Counted from the first letter of the stretch, positions 11,243 through 20,292 are shown. The stretch is 64,000 bases of DNA from Blastomonas aquatica (GCF_014639875.1 NZ_BMGD01000004.1:186001-250000), one strand, 5' to 3'. Numbers and translations: made by a program. The notes: generated by a model not told the origin, from the sequence alone.

Positions 11243-13216
11243 TCAGCTTTTAATCTCGGGTACGACTTTCTCAAGCCGCTGTACGAGCAACACGGCTTCA
11301 TAAGGCGAAGACCAGTTATCAGTATTTTTGGCGAAAAGGACACAGCTCGCGGCATCGTCGCGCTCCAGCGCTTCCGCCGCGAAATGCTTCATATGCTCGC
11401 GCCGCAGGTTGGCATACGCCGCCTGATGGACATAGAAGCCGACCGTTGCCTTGCGATTGAGCGGCGGCACGATCTCCATGAAGCAATCATGGCCCGGTTT
11501 CGCTTTCTTGCGCGTGACCGACTGCCTGAGCCTGTTCAGTCCGCGTTCGACCTTGGGCTGCTCCTCGGGACTCGCGGAGCTGAGTATGAAAATGCCCATA
11601 GTGGTCCATCCGCCAGGCTTCGTCCGAGCCAGTTTGTCGATGATTTCTTTGTAGCTTCGGTGGATCGTCGGCGCGGGCTTATTCAGCTCTATTCCGGCGT
11701 CGCGGGCGTTGTAATACCGATCGATTATGCCAGACATTCCCGACACCATCAGACGATAGAAATCTTTTCGCTCCGCCCCGAGATTGAAGCCTGTCGACAG
11801 ATAGACGCCGAGGAAATCCAACTCGTCTCCGAAAATTTCAAAATGTTTCTGGAAGTGGAAGCGCTCCGAAAAATAATGGAGGAACGGGATTTCCTCATCG
11901 AGGATATCCGCGATGCAGCACAGGTCGGCGATATGCATCGCCGGAGCCAGATTGTGCCCGTCGGGGATGAGCCCGGCTTTCGCTAGCTCTTCTTCCGATG
12001 AACTAAGAACTGAGAGGTCGTCGAGCGTCAACGATATCCGAATGATCTGATCGACATTTCCTGCGTCCAGACTGAGAGACTGCGTAATCCTGAGGCTGTC
12101 CGCATCGCCCGCGCGCGCCGCAACGATGTGCCTAGCCAGACGCTCGGATTGAATGGAGGGCGCGACCACCATTTCGTTCAAATGACGCTTAAGACGGTCT
12201 GGCGCGCCCCGCAGTCCTTGAGGCGTCAATCGATGAGATTTCGCTTCAGCAAGGAATATTGTTTTGTCGATGACGGCGATGATATCCGTTTCGAACTGTT
12301 GAGCGCCGACCACCCATTTGGCATTTTTTTTGATTGTTGACGTAGGCAGGACCGACCGGATCACTGATTCCGTTTTGTCTTCGAGATAGGTTGCGCGACG
12401 ATCTGACAAATCGCTTTCGATCTTCGCTGAGGTAGCGACGTTCCACATGATCTCATTAATGTGGCTGAAGATCGCCTGCGGCATAACGAACATATACCCG
12501 CTACCCAGATAAATTCCGGGGCGGGCCCAGACGGGATTAGAGAGAAACATGTGTTCGATTTTATGGTCGGCAAGTTCTCCTGGTTCGATCGAGAGCATCC
12601 GCAAAATGCGCTCGACCTGGTCTTTCTTCTTACCCGTCATAGCGGCGATCTCAGAAGCGGTAACGGACATATCCGCTGAATGCCGCAGGTCCGCATGCGA
12701 CATCAAGAAGCCCATAACGCCTTCTCGCGAAGTTCCTTCCGGTATCACATCGAGCAAGCCTTCTGGAGTGCCGACGAGATCAGGGAATTCACGGAAATAG
12801 CCTTCAACCATAGTCTTGCTATCTCGCGCGCTGAGCACCCGCTTCAAAGCGTCCATGTGGTCGTTACCGCGCTGCTCGATCGTCGTCAGGATGCTCTCGG
12901 ACACGTCGAGGATATCGCTGAAGGTATATCCCGCCGCCGCCTCCAGTTTGGCGTCCAGCGACGCGTACAACTCGCGGCAAATCTGTTTGACCTCGCTGAA
13001 ATATCCCCAGTTTCTGACCGCCTGTGTGTGCAGCCTGATTTTCTCCTGAAGCGCCATTAGGGCCTTTTGGCCGTCATCCACTTCGTCTGCTTCAGCGATC
13101 AGCCGGCGTTTGAAAATCGTATCGGATATCTGCGGCACGCTATCGAACACGGTCTGCAAAACGTCGGCTGTGGAAGGGGCTTTGCCCCATTGTGCGACCG
13201 GTAAGGCGAGAGCCAT
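11243..13216 (-). CDS. PD-(D/E)XK nuclease-like protein, downstream part of a divided gene
   Basis: This 657-aa protein has a long helical N-terminal region. In the middle is FETDIIAVIDKTIFLAEAKS (about 308-327), which has the D(311)...E(324)-x-K(326) spacing of a PD-(D/E)XK nuclease core, with E309 nearby. A further 330 residues follow, without recognisable motif. Such domains in this setting usually cut DNA or RNA. The start ATG at 13216 comes one codon after an in-frame TAG that closes the preceding 108-codon frame. The protein is therefore probably the main part of a longer ancestral product of about 766 residues. It is transcribed towards the TIR gene. Family not recognised. Confidence 0.75.
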   Translation of the reverse strand: MALALPVAQWGKAPSTADVLQTVFDSVPQISDTIFKRRLIAEADEVDDGQKALMALQEKIRLHTQAVRNWGYFSEVKQICRELYASLDAKLEAAAGYTFSDILDVSESILTTIEQRGNDHMDALKRVLSARDSKTMVEGYFREFPDLVGTPEGLLDVIPEGTSREGVMGFLMSHADLRHSADMSVTASEIAAMTGKKKDQVERILRMLSIEPGELADHKIEHMFLSNPVWARPGIYLGSGYMFVMPQAIFSHINEIMWNVATSAKIESDLSDRRATYLEDKTESVIRSVLPTSTIKKNAKWVVGAQQFETDIIAVIDKTIFLAEAKSHRLTPQGLRGAPDRLKRHLNEMVVAPSIQSERLARHIVAARAGDADSLRITQSLSLDAGNVDQIIRISLTLDDLSVLSSSEEELAKAGLIPDGHNLAPAMHIADLCCIADILDEEIPFLHYFSERFHFQKHFEIFGDELDFLGVYLSTGFNLGAERKDFYRLMVSGMSGIIDRYYNARDAGIELNKPAPTIHRSYKEIIDKLARTKPGGWTTMGIFILSSASPEEQPKVERGLNRLRQSVTRKKAKPGHDCFMEIVPPLNRKATVGFYVHQAAYANLRREHMKHFAAEALERDDAASCVLFAKNTDNWSSPYEAVLLVQRLEKVVPEIKS

Positions 13217-13219
13217 GCC

Positions 13220-13546
13220 CTAAAGCAGCTCGATGTGATGCTGCTCGATACCTTTGGTTAGCGTACGGGTTTCGCCATCGTTGTTTATCGCGGCGCGAGT
13301 GCCGTAAAACGCGAACGTCGATACAACGCTTTCTGGCATGCGCTCTTTCAGAACACCGAACAGTTGATCGAGAAGGGCCGGATATTTTTCAACATCTTCG
13401 CGGGCGGATCTAAGGACGGCATCCTTAAACTCCTCCTGCCGCTCGCCGATGCCGAAATCCAATTTCTGAAAGACTATTTTGTTTGGATTGCCGGGTGGCC
13501 GAGTTGCGACCCGCCTTTTAGGCTTTCGCCCCCGCGACTTCGGCAT
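13220..13546 (-). CDS. N-terminal fragment or small partner of the nuclease-like protein
   Basis: This 108-aa protein begins with a basic MPKSRGRKPKRR tail and ends QHHIELL, followed by TAG. The next gene is in the same reading frame, separated only by the TAG and one codon (GGC). The simplest reading is one ancestral ORF interrupted by a CAG-to-TAG type nonsense change. The alternative is two genuine, tightly coupled genes. The visible sequence favours the first, because 108 residues end abruptly in a helical segment without a natural C-terminus. Confidence 0.65.
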   Translation of the reverse strand: MPKSRGRKPKRRVATRPPGNPNKIVFQKLDFGIGERQEEFKDAVLRSAREDVEKYPALLDQLFGVLKERMPESVVSTFAFYGTRAAINNDGETRTLTKGIEQHHIELL

Positions 13547-13975
13547 CTCTTACTCCCCCGCTACGATCGCCATCTCTTGTGCTGCTCCTGTAGAACATCC
13601 ACCCTCCTTGTGGTTAGGGCGCTGTACGGAGATAGCACCTCGCAGCCGAGGTGTCAGCTATCGAGCCGTCGTTGCTCCAAAGCCCACCCAGCAGAATGTC
13701 CGAGCCCGGTAGTGTGGCTACAGTCCGCGAACCTCCGCTTCGGGGCATCCAGAAATTTCAATTGACCGTCAGCATTGGCGCATTGCTGACCGTCTGCTTC
13801 GCAGCTTTCCATCGACCGCTTCTTTTTGAAGCCAACCTTCACTGAAACTGATCCGAGCGACCGAGTCGGGGTCGGGGACTGCCGGACGGTCTTGTGACTT
13901 TTCCGCTGTTCCCGCGCGCTGAGTACAGCGGCGAGTTTAGCGCAAAAACCCGACATTCATCAATCGGTCTCCCGC
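13547..13975. other. Intergenic region with family 2 repeat
   Basis: About 430 bp without a supported gene lie between the end of the SIR2 gene and the start of the nuclease-like gene, both on the minus strand. It contains the family 2 repeat copy at 13859-13912 and presumably the nuclease-gene promoter. Confidence 0.5.
13859..13912 (+). repeat. Dispersed intergenic repeat, family 2, copy B
   Basis: It matches 9335-9388 in the same orientation over about 54 bp, with scattered substitutions and no large gaps. Confidence 0.5.
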
Positions 13976-16900
13976 CTAGTTCGGCCTTTGTAACTGACGC
14001 ATCCGCCAGAAGGCTGGGTCGGAAGCGATGGTCGGATCTGCTGCGAGAAGATCGCGAACTATGTCCCCAAGGTCGCTTGGCGGGGGCGCTTCTCGATCGA
14101 TGACGGAAGCGATCAAGCGCAATGCAGTTCGCGGGTATGTCGCGATCGGAGCGTTGCTCTCGCACAGCTCCAGCCCATTGCGCAGATCATAAAATTTTGT
14201 AGGCCGGATGAGTCCCAGGACGGTATCGACGGCCTCTTCGAATGCCAGGCCCGCCAGCCCCGGAAGCTTTGCCAGATCGTCAGACACTTCTGTAGTTCGA
14301 GCCGCGACATCGTTTGGCCAATAGTCGGTCAGGAATCGCTTGATGACGTTTGTCCAGGTGGCGGCTCGCTCGGTCTCTTCGATTTCTCGCAAGATCGTGC
14401 AAATTTCCCATGCCATCGATGCCAACACACTGTTGGGCATTCGTGTCAGGGCATGGCGGCATTCGACCGGTGAAAGTTCGAAGCCATCTTCCATCCGAAT
14501 GACTGCGAAGGCGGCGCTGACCACAGCGCCTGACAAACGCTCACGCGCCGCTCCGTCAGTTTTGTCGTGCTCAAGTGCTTGAAAAATTGACGGCTTCAAA
14601 CGGTTGAACAGCGGTGAATACTGTGGGGCATTGGAAACCGAAACAACGCTCATAAGATCGATGGCCTCCTCCCCGCCCGCGTCGAGGATCGGAAATAGGT
14701 AGCGATCGACCCAGTCCGGTGCGAGCCAGTGAAGAAATGCCAGTTCTCGGATCAACGCGGCTCGTGCGATCAGGCCCGGGCGCCCGCCAAGTTTTGCGAG
14801 CGAATTGAATCGCGTGCGAAATCTCTTCGTGAGTCCGCCGCCTTCGGCGCGCGGCACATTGCTCTGCATCCGCACCAATGCGTTAGCGAGGATTGCAAGC
14901 GGGTGCGACAGGATAACATCGGACAGCTCATGAGGCTGTTCGTCCCGCTCGTCGATTTGGCTTGCCAGCGGTAACAATCGATCCCACAGGCGCAAAACGG
15001 TCGGGAAAACCCGTTTTCTTGGCGCGTCCGCCCGTCGCTCGATCAAATTAGCGAGCGTATATGCCATACTTATAATCGACGCATCGGGCCCTGTGATCAC
15101 TGCGGAGATCACTTTCGCCAGATCGGGCAACGGCGGCGGGTTCGCGATGTGCTCCTGATAAGAATATTGGCTCAGCAGTGGTTGCCATCGATCGGCTTCG
15201 AAAAGGCCACGGCGTTGGTCCGCCAGCAGCGCTCGAAATGCTCTCTGCGGGTCGTCCCGCACAAGCACCTGCCATATGTCCGATTGACCGATCCGATCTG
15301 ACTCTTCTGCACGCGCAGCGCTTGCGATTAGTTCTTCGTCGGAAACCTGCGCCAATACCCGTAAGTCTGCGGAATACCCTGATCCAGAATAGCTGGCGTT
15401 CACCAAGTCCGCCAAGATAGGAATTTTCGTAGGTAGACTGGGAAATACCTTGTGAAAACGGGTCAGTCGAGATCGCGCATTGGCGGAGAGACGTCCCTTT
15501 GCGGTTGTGATCCGCGACAGTTCTCGCACCGTGTAGTAAACACGTGTGCGCCTTCTAAGTCCGACATCAGTGAATTGCCGCACCGTTTCTGTTTTCATTC
15601 CGGCCAATATCGCAGTCTCGAGCCGGTCGCGAGTCCGCTGGTCGAGTCGGTTCCACCGCCGGCAATAGAAGCGAACCAGCTCAGGATTGTTGTCTCCAAA
15701 CCAGTAGCGATCGCGCGTGGTAGATCTCAGGTAGCGCTCGATAGCTTCCGCCGGACCAGCATTTGATATCGTCGCGCTCCATGCGGCAATCCGCTTAAAG
15801 ATCATCGCGTCGCGGCCCGCCCACCCGTCGGCAATACGAGCTGCCATGATCCGATCCCGCTTGGCCAGCCGACGCCACAGACCGGTCATTAAGCGAATGA
15901 GCGGTCCGAAGTGATCGTTATACTGATCAGGGGGATTTCGCCGCCAACCACGGCGATGCCAATCGTCTTGCTCAGAGAGATCGTCGTCCGGCTCTGGGGC
16001 GTGCACCAGCGCGATGTCCCACGATTGCAGGTCGCCATTGTGTGCAAGGAGACCTGCGTCGGAGGCGATCTCGAGTGCTTCCACCAGTGTTCGCTCCAGC
16101 GCCTCGATCAATCTCACCTCTGCCTGCGATGTCTTGGGCCACGCTTCCAGACGACGTTGCCAATCGCGCTCATCGGCTCGGAACTCGAAATGTCCCAAGT
16201 CGTGAATGTTTTGCGGAGGCCCCTTCGGCGTTTCCGGCTCTCGGAAGCTGATCTTCCTGCTGACTGTCAGGCGCGGCTTCACGGCAGCAACCATGTCGGC
16301 GACTTGTCTGGCGCTCACCGCGTCGGAATTTTGCCGTCTAGCAACGGGATTTGCAGCGGGCCGGAGCCGCGCTTCGACGAACATTGGCCAAAATGTAGCA
16401 TAGGGTTCCGGGAGCGGGTCGTTCTGAAGACGTAAAAGGACGTCGATTGCATGCGCCACACGCATCGCGTCGCGGCCTTGTAAGGCTACCGCGTATCGTG
16501 CAGCACTCGACGAAGTGAGTCGATCCTTGAACCATGCACGATAGGACCAGTCGTCCAGCGGCTCGTTCTCGCTCCCGAGCGCCTCCAGCCACGCCGGGTC
16601 GGCGGCGTGGCATGCGACGACCGCAGTGCTCGATATCGCACTATTCAGATAGCGCAGCCGGTCACGCTCGGTATCCGAGCTGGCCGCATGCTCGGTGGCG
16701 GTGATCCCCCTGATCTTTTCCTCGGACCAGGTTAGCGGGTCGCGCACCATCTCGGCCCATTCGCGCAGCGTGCGATAGAGTGGAGAATAATCGTGATTCC
16801 GGACAGTGAAGATCAGCGGATGCAGCCCCTTTCCCCGCCACATCTCGCGCAACCCGCCCGCATCGTTTTTATCGTCGGCGACCAGCGCGTAGGCAGGCTT

Positions 16901-17662
16901 CAAATCGGGGAAGTTGAGCCGGCCCTCTTCGGTCGCCTCGAGCATATAACGCATTGGAGGATCGTCAGCGGAATAGCCGACCAGCACAAGCGTGTAGCGG
17001 CGCATGAGGTCATAGACCGTCCGCGAGGCCCAGCCGTTCCGCATATACGCTTCGCCGAAGTTCGGAGCGGTGAGGACAAGATCGGTCTGGCTGAGATTCA
17101 GCATCCGATCGGCGACGCGACCATGCAGATGAAGCACGCCGACAAACTCCGGCGAGCCGACGGCCGGCATGCCTTGGCCCGCACTGCTTGGAAGCCGCTG
17201 CTTAGTTTGACGGTACCAAGCCCTTTCAAAGATCGAGTCGAAGTTCGTCGTGACGATTCTTGGAATGCCGTCGCCGCCGCGCGAAATATCGAGCAAGTCG
17301 CGATGGGCGGCGAATGAAGCCCCGCGCTTGGGTTTCACTAGTTCCGCGATCGCGTGTCGGACTGCGTTGATGGGTTGCTGCCAATCGGTACCGCGATAGA
17401 CCAGACGGCGCTCAAGAAGACCGATCAGACGATCATATTGACCCGCCGAGAGTGCCTCGACCTCGGCCTGAGTAGCAAGGCTGTCCGGCTTCCCGGGGAT
17501 GGCCTGGCCGAGGCGTTCATAGGCGAGTTCCGCCAGACGCCCGAACAACGGTAGCCCCGCAGCCACGGACACGCCCGCCCCGATCACGAACATCAAGTTG
17601 CCGTTCCGCTGCTCACTCAGAAGCGAAATTGGAATATCGGGACCGTCCGGGACGAACAACAT
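13976..17662 (-). CDS. Large SIR2-domain protein, defence-associated-sirtuin-like
   Basis: This 1228-aa protein has an N-terminal sirtuin-like NADase domain. Visible motifs are the nucleotide-binding GAGVSVAAGLP (28-38), TTNFD (138-142), the catalytic-type HLHG (178-181) and VGYSADDPPMRY (228-239). About 950 residues of mostly helical, Arg/Leu-rich sequence follow, without known motif. That fits a sensor arm of the kind in DSR1/DSR2 and other antiphage SIR2 proteins, which deplete NAD+ after sensing phage proteins. No frameshift is seen across the 3.7 kb and the key residues are present, so it looks functional. It stands alone, with repeats on both sides. Whether it belongs to the DSR families proper cannot be decided without comparison. 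Confidence 0.88.
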   Translation of the reverse strand: MLFVPDGPDIPISLLSEQRNGNLMFVIGAGVSVAAGLPLFGRLAELAYERLGQAIPGKPDSLATQAEVEALSAGQYDRLIGLLERRLVYRGTDWQQPINAVRHAIAELVKPKRGASFAAHRDLLDISRGGDGIPRIVTTNFDSIFERAWYRQTKQRLPSSAGQGMPAVGSPEFVGVLHLHGRVADRMLNLSQTDLVLTAPNFGEAYMRNGWASRTVYDLMRRYTLVLVGYSADDPPMRYMLEATEEGRLNFPDLKPAYALVADDKNDAGGLREMWRGKGLHPLIFTVRNHDYSPLYRTLREWAEMVRDPLTWSEEKIRGITATEHAASSDTERDRLRYLNSAISSTAVVACHAADPAWLEALGSENEPLDDWSYRAWFKDRLTSSSAARYAVALQGRDAMRVAHAIDVLLRLQNDPLPEPYATFWPMFVEARLRPAANPVARRQNSDAVSARQVADMVAAVKPRLTVSRKISFREPETPKGPPQNIHDLGHFEFRADERDWQRRLEAWPKTSQAEVRLIEALERTLVEALEIASDAGLLAHNGDLQSWDIALVHAPEPDDDLSEQDDWHRRGWRRNPPDQYNDHFGPLIRLMTGLWRRLAKRDRIMAARIADGWAGRDAMIFKRIAAWSATISNAGPAEAIERYLRSTTRDRYWFGDNNPELVRFYCRRWNRLDQRTRDRLETAILAGMKTETVRQFTDVGLRRRTRVYYTVRELSRITTAKGRLSANARSRLTRFHKVFPSLPTKIPILADLVNASYSGSGYSADLRVLAQVSDEELIASAARAEESDRIGQSDIWQVLVRDDPQRAFRALLADQRRGLFEADRWQPLLSQYSYQEHIANPPPLPDLAKVISAVITGPDASIISMAYTLANLIERRADAPRKRVFPTVLRLWDRLLPLASQIDERDEQPHELSDVILSHPLAILANALVRMQSNVPRAEGGGLTKRFRTRFNSLAKLGGRPGLIARAALIRELAFLHWLAPDWVDRYLFPILDAGGEEAIDLMSVVSVSNAPQYSPLFNRLKPSIFQALEHDKTDGAARERLSGAVVSAAFAVIRMEDGFELSPVECRHALTRMPNSVLASMAWEICTILREIEETERAATWTNVIKRFLTDYWPNDVAARTTEVSDDLAKLPGLAGLAFEEAVDTVLGLIRPTKFYDLRNGLELCESNAPIATYPRTALRLIASVIDREAPPPSDLGDIVRDLLAADPTIASDPAFWRMRQLQRPN

Positions 17663-18161
17663 CTGGACATATATGCAGCATTTTGACCGCAGTGATCCAG
17701 TGCATTCTTAATCTTCGTTCGCCAGGTCGCCTCAGAGCGCGCATCACAACCAGGCATATGGAGAAAAGTGATAGTCATGGATCGATGTCATTTCAGTGTT
17801 GCCGGTTTTCAGCCTGACATCTCGGGAATCTGCTAGGCCCTTCCCAATGATTTGCGGACGCGCCAAGTCGACGGTTAAATGGCAGCGTATAGCGAATTTC
17901 GGCGTTCGCAAGCTGACCGCTATCGGGGCGCTTTTCTGACTGTCCAATTAGGTCAACGCCATCGGCTGCTTGCGGCCAAACCTGCCGTGCCTAAATGCCG
18001 ATGTGAACGGCCGGCTCTGGGTCGGCTGCCGCCCGATAATCCGAGAAAATAGACCAATAAGCACTGCTTTGCGGTCCCCTTCGGGCCAGGCTCTAGGCGT
18101 TCGCCCGTAATCCGGTTGCATCGGTTTACGCCCATGCGGGTGACGATCCCTGACCGGTCCA

Positions 18162-18208
18162 GGGCAGGGCTGCTCCCTGCCCCATGATGATCGCCGGCAA
18201 TGCCGGCG
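18162..18208. promoter_or_regulatory. Two perfect inverted repeats in the ardC leader
   Basis: GGGCAGGG (18162-18169) and CCCTGCCC (18175-18182) form a perfect 8-bp hairpin with a CTGCT loop. Then CGCCGGCA (18192-18199) and TGCCGGCG (18201-18208) form a second around a single A. They could be RNA hairpins or protein-binding sites. Confidence 0.45.
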
Positions 18209-18364
18209 CAGCTTTTCCTTGATTGCGAGTGGGGAGGAAGGGCTCTGCCTCTCCCTCCCCCGCAAGTCCTGCCTTGGGGCCGAGGCTCGCCTTTGGCTGC
18301 GCCCGCACCACCCCCGGCGGCAGAACTTGCCCCCCTCCCTCTCCGCCCCTCGCCGGGTCGGCAG

Positions 18365-18387
18365 GGGTCATGCGCGGCGCATGACCC
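18365..18387. promoter_or_regulatory. Perfect 23-bp palindrome, candidate operator of ardC
   Basis: GGGTCATGCGC (18365-18375), a central G, and GCGCATGACCC (18377-18387) make an exact palindrome. It lies 13 bp upstream of the GGAAGGAG ribosome-binding site of ardC. A loop of one base is poor for an RNA hairpin, so a DNA site for a dimeric repressor is more likely. This is typical of tightly controlled plasmid establishment genes. Confidence 0.55.
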
Positions 18388-18416
18388 GCTGCGCGGATCA
18401 GGAAGGAGAAAACATC

Positions 18417-19334
18417 ATGACCAAGACCACCACCATCGATCCCCATAGCCGGATCACAGACCGCATCATCGCCGAACTGGAGCAGGGCATCCGACCGTGG
18501 GCCAAACCATGGAGCATGGACAAGCTCGCCGGGCGCGTGACCCGCCCCTTGCGGGCGACCGGCGAACCCTATCGCGGGATAAACGTCCTGCTGCTGTGGC
18601 TGGAGGGCATCGCCTCCGGCTATACCAGCCCTACATGGATGACCTACCGGCAGGCGCAGGCTCTGGGTGCCCAAGTGCGTAAAGGCGAGAAAGGCGCGCC
18701 GATTGTCTATTACGGCAGCGGCAGCAAAACCCGCACCGATGAGCAGAGCGGCGAAAAGCGCGAGGAAGGCTTCCGCTTCCTGAAATCCTACACCGTGTTC
18801 AACGCGGAGCAGATCGAAGGCTTGCCCGAGCGCTTTGCTACCACCGAGGCCCCTGCCCCCGTGCTTCCCGGTATCGAGCGCGATGCACGCGCCGAGGCAT
18901 TTTTTGCCAGTGTCCCGGCAGAGGTACGCCATGGCGGCGATCGTGCCTGCTACATGATCGGCGACGACCGCATCCAGCTTCCGCCCTTTGAAGCATTCGA
19001 GGACAGCCACAGCTACTACACCACGCGCGGTCATGAGACAGTGCACTGGACGCGCCATCCCACCCGCCTTGATCGTTCCTTCGGTCGCAAATCATGGGGC
19101 GACGAAGGCTATGCTCGTGAGGAGCTGGTAGCCGAGATCGGAGCCGCATTCCTTGCGGCCGACCTTGGGCTGGCACTGGAACCGCGCGCCGACCACGCCA
19201 GCTACATCGCCAGCTGGCTGCAGGTTCTCAGGAACGACAAACGCGCCATCGTGCAGGCCGCAGCCCATGCCGAGCGTGCCGTGGCCTATCTCCACCATCT
19301 GGCAACCCCTGCCGACATGCAGGAGGCGGCATGA
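18417..19334 (+). CDS. ardC: ArdC-family antirestriction protein
   Basis: This 305-aa protein has the N-terminal ssDNA-binding ArdC domain (ITDRIIAELEQGIRPWAKPW, then NVLLLWL, GYTSPTWMTYRQAQALGAQV, KGEKGAPIVYYG). Its C-terminal zinc-metallopeptidase-like domain carries HETVH in RGHETVHWTRH and a downstream ARVELVAEIGAAFL-like helix (here AREELVAEIGAAFL) that supplies the third ligand. ArdC proteins of conjugative plasmids protect incoming DNA from host restriction. The start at 18417 is set by the strong GGAAGGAG site 8 nt before it; the same frame is open further upstream but without a plausible start. The gene overlaps the next by 4 bp. It marks this region as plasmid- or ICE-derived. Confidence 0.92.
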   Translation: MTKTTTIDPHSRITDRIIAELEQGIRPWAKPWSMDKLAGRVTRPLRATGEPYRGINVLLLWLEGIASGYTSPTWMTYRQAQALGAQVRKGEKGAPIVYYGSGSKTRTDEQSGEKREEGFRFLKSYTVFNAEQIEGLPERFATTEAPAPVLPGIERDARAEAFFASVPAEVRHGGDRACYMIGDDRIQLPPFEAFEDSHSYYTTRGHETVHWTRHPTRLDRSFGRKSWGDEGYAREELVAEIGAAFLAADLGLALEPRADHASYIASWLQVLRNDKRAIVQAAAHAERAVAYLHHLATPADMQEAA

Positions 19335-20104
19335 TGGACAGCCTTGCAACGCAGATCGTGGAGCGCGGCCTTGCCGCCTCCACCTTCCTTCTGGACATCA
19401 ACCGCAGCCTCGCTGTGCCGCGTGACTTCCCCCTGCCCTATCCATGGAATCTCCCCTCCCGGCTGTTTCAGTTTCCGGTCGAGGTCAGTGCAGCCGAAGG
19501 CGACGGCACCCGCCGTATCGGGCTGCTGCACCCGCTGCTGGCCGCTCATCCCTTTGTGCGGCATGTAGAAGCCACCTTAGGCCTCACGCTGGACGCTCAC
19601 GGCGCACCCCATGCCTGTGGCGTCAGCAAAGCCCGCACCGGCCAATGGTGGCATGCTGTGGATCTTGTCAGTGCCGGGCAGTGGCGTGCCTTGCTCGATA
19701 CCCGGGAGTACACCACAGCAGAGGACATTGCCCGCGCCGTGGCTTACGGCCTCACCTATTCCCGGCATGACGGAAAACCCACCGGCTACCTCACTACGCT
19801 GGAGGCCCGCGCCATCATGGCCGCGATCGACGCTCCCGAGCCTGCCAGCCGACGCGGGATGCTGGCATTCAGTACCCCGCGTGCCTGCAAGGCCGACACA
19901 GGCACAGTCCACTGGCCAGTCAACCACCCTGCCCTTCCCGCCAACGAAGGCGCATGGGCATTGATCCATGGCATCGAATACGGATGGTTTGCCAATGATC
20001 GTTCCGGCTTCCTGCACTGGACCGAGCTGGGCCGCGAGCGTTACGCCGCCGGAGACGCTGACATATTCACCACCGCCACCGGTCAGGGCGCATTCGCGTT
20101 CTGA
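19331..20104 (+). CDS. Hypothetical protein coupled to ardC
   Basis: This 257-aa soluble protein has its ATG overlapping the ardC stop (ATGA). A second ATG directly follows and could be the real start. Regions of note are a Trp/Pro-rich N-terminal half (LPYPWNLPSRLFQFPVEV) and a C-terminal part with GAWALIHGIEYGWF and a WTELGRERYAAGD helix. I recognise no domain. Tight coupling to ardC suggests a role in the same mobile-element programme, such as DNA entry or counter-defence. Confidence 0.8.
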   Translation: MMDSLATQIVERGLAASTFLLDINRSLAVPRDFPLPYPWNLPSRLFQFPVEVSAAEGDGTRRIGLLHPLLAAHPFVRHVEATLGLTLDAHGAPHACGVSKARTGQWWHAVDLVSAGQWRALLDTREYTTAEDIARAVAYGLTYSRHDGKPTGYLTTLEARAIMAAIDAPEPASRRGMLAFSTPRACKADTGTVHWPVNHPALPANEGAWALIHGIEYGWFANDRSGFLHWTELGRERYAAGDADIFTTATGQGAFAF

Positions 20105-20131
20105 CCGGGCACAGCCCCGATAAATGGAGGC

Positions 20132-20148
20132 CGCTCCCTCAGGGAGCG
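20132..20148 (+). terminator. Hairpin downstream of the ardC operon
   Basis: CGCTCCCT (20132-20139) and AGGGAGCG (20141-20148) pair perfectly around one base, 28 bp after the stop. There is no T-run, so it may be a Rho-independent-like pause, an mRNA end stabiliser or a protein site. Confidence 0.35.
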
Positions 20149-20256
20149 ACCAGCGTCATTGCCCACCCTCAGCCGCCCTTGGGCGGGGCTGCACAATGCG
20201 GTCGGTGCATGACAGGTTTTGCAAACATGTGGTCAGGCGAAAGGGATGTTCGTTTC

Positions 20257-20292
20257 CCTGCCTGGGCAATGATTAACCACTGCATGGCATCG
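20257..20292 (+). repeat. 36-bp direct repeat, left copy
   Basis: CCTGCCTGGGCAATGATTAA continues into CCACTGCATGGCATCG. It matches 22886-22921 at 34 of 36 positions (AA versus GG), with weaker similarity on both sides. The pair encloses the SRAP and DUF427 genes. Confidence 0.75.

Larger units (their letters stand above)
17663..18416. other. Divergent intergenic region between the SIR2 and ardC genes
   Basis: This 754-bp stretch holds no supported gene. The left part carries weak repeat-like sequence, including CTGGGTCGGCTGCCGCCC near 18015. The right third is very GC-rich and carries three perfect palindromes, listed separately. It probably contains promoters for both flanking genes. An open frame from 18219 runs into ardC but lacks a plausible start. 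Confidence 0.55.

Noticed and set aside
18126-19058. 310-codon frame antisense to ardC
   Set aside because: ardC in the opposite strand has clear family motifs and a strong ribosome-binding site; the antisense frame has neither.
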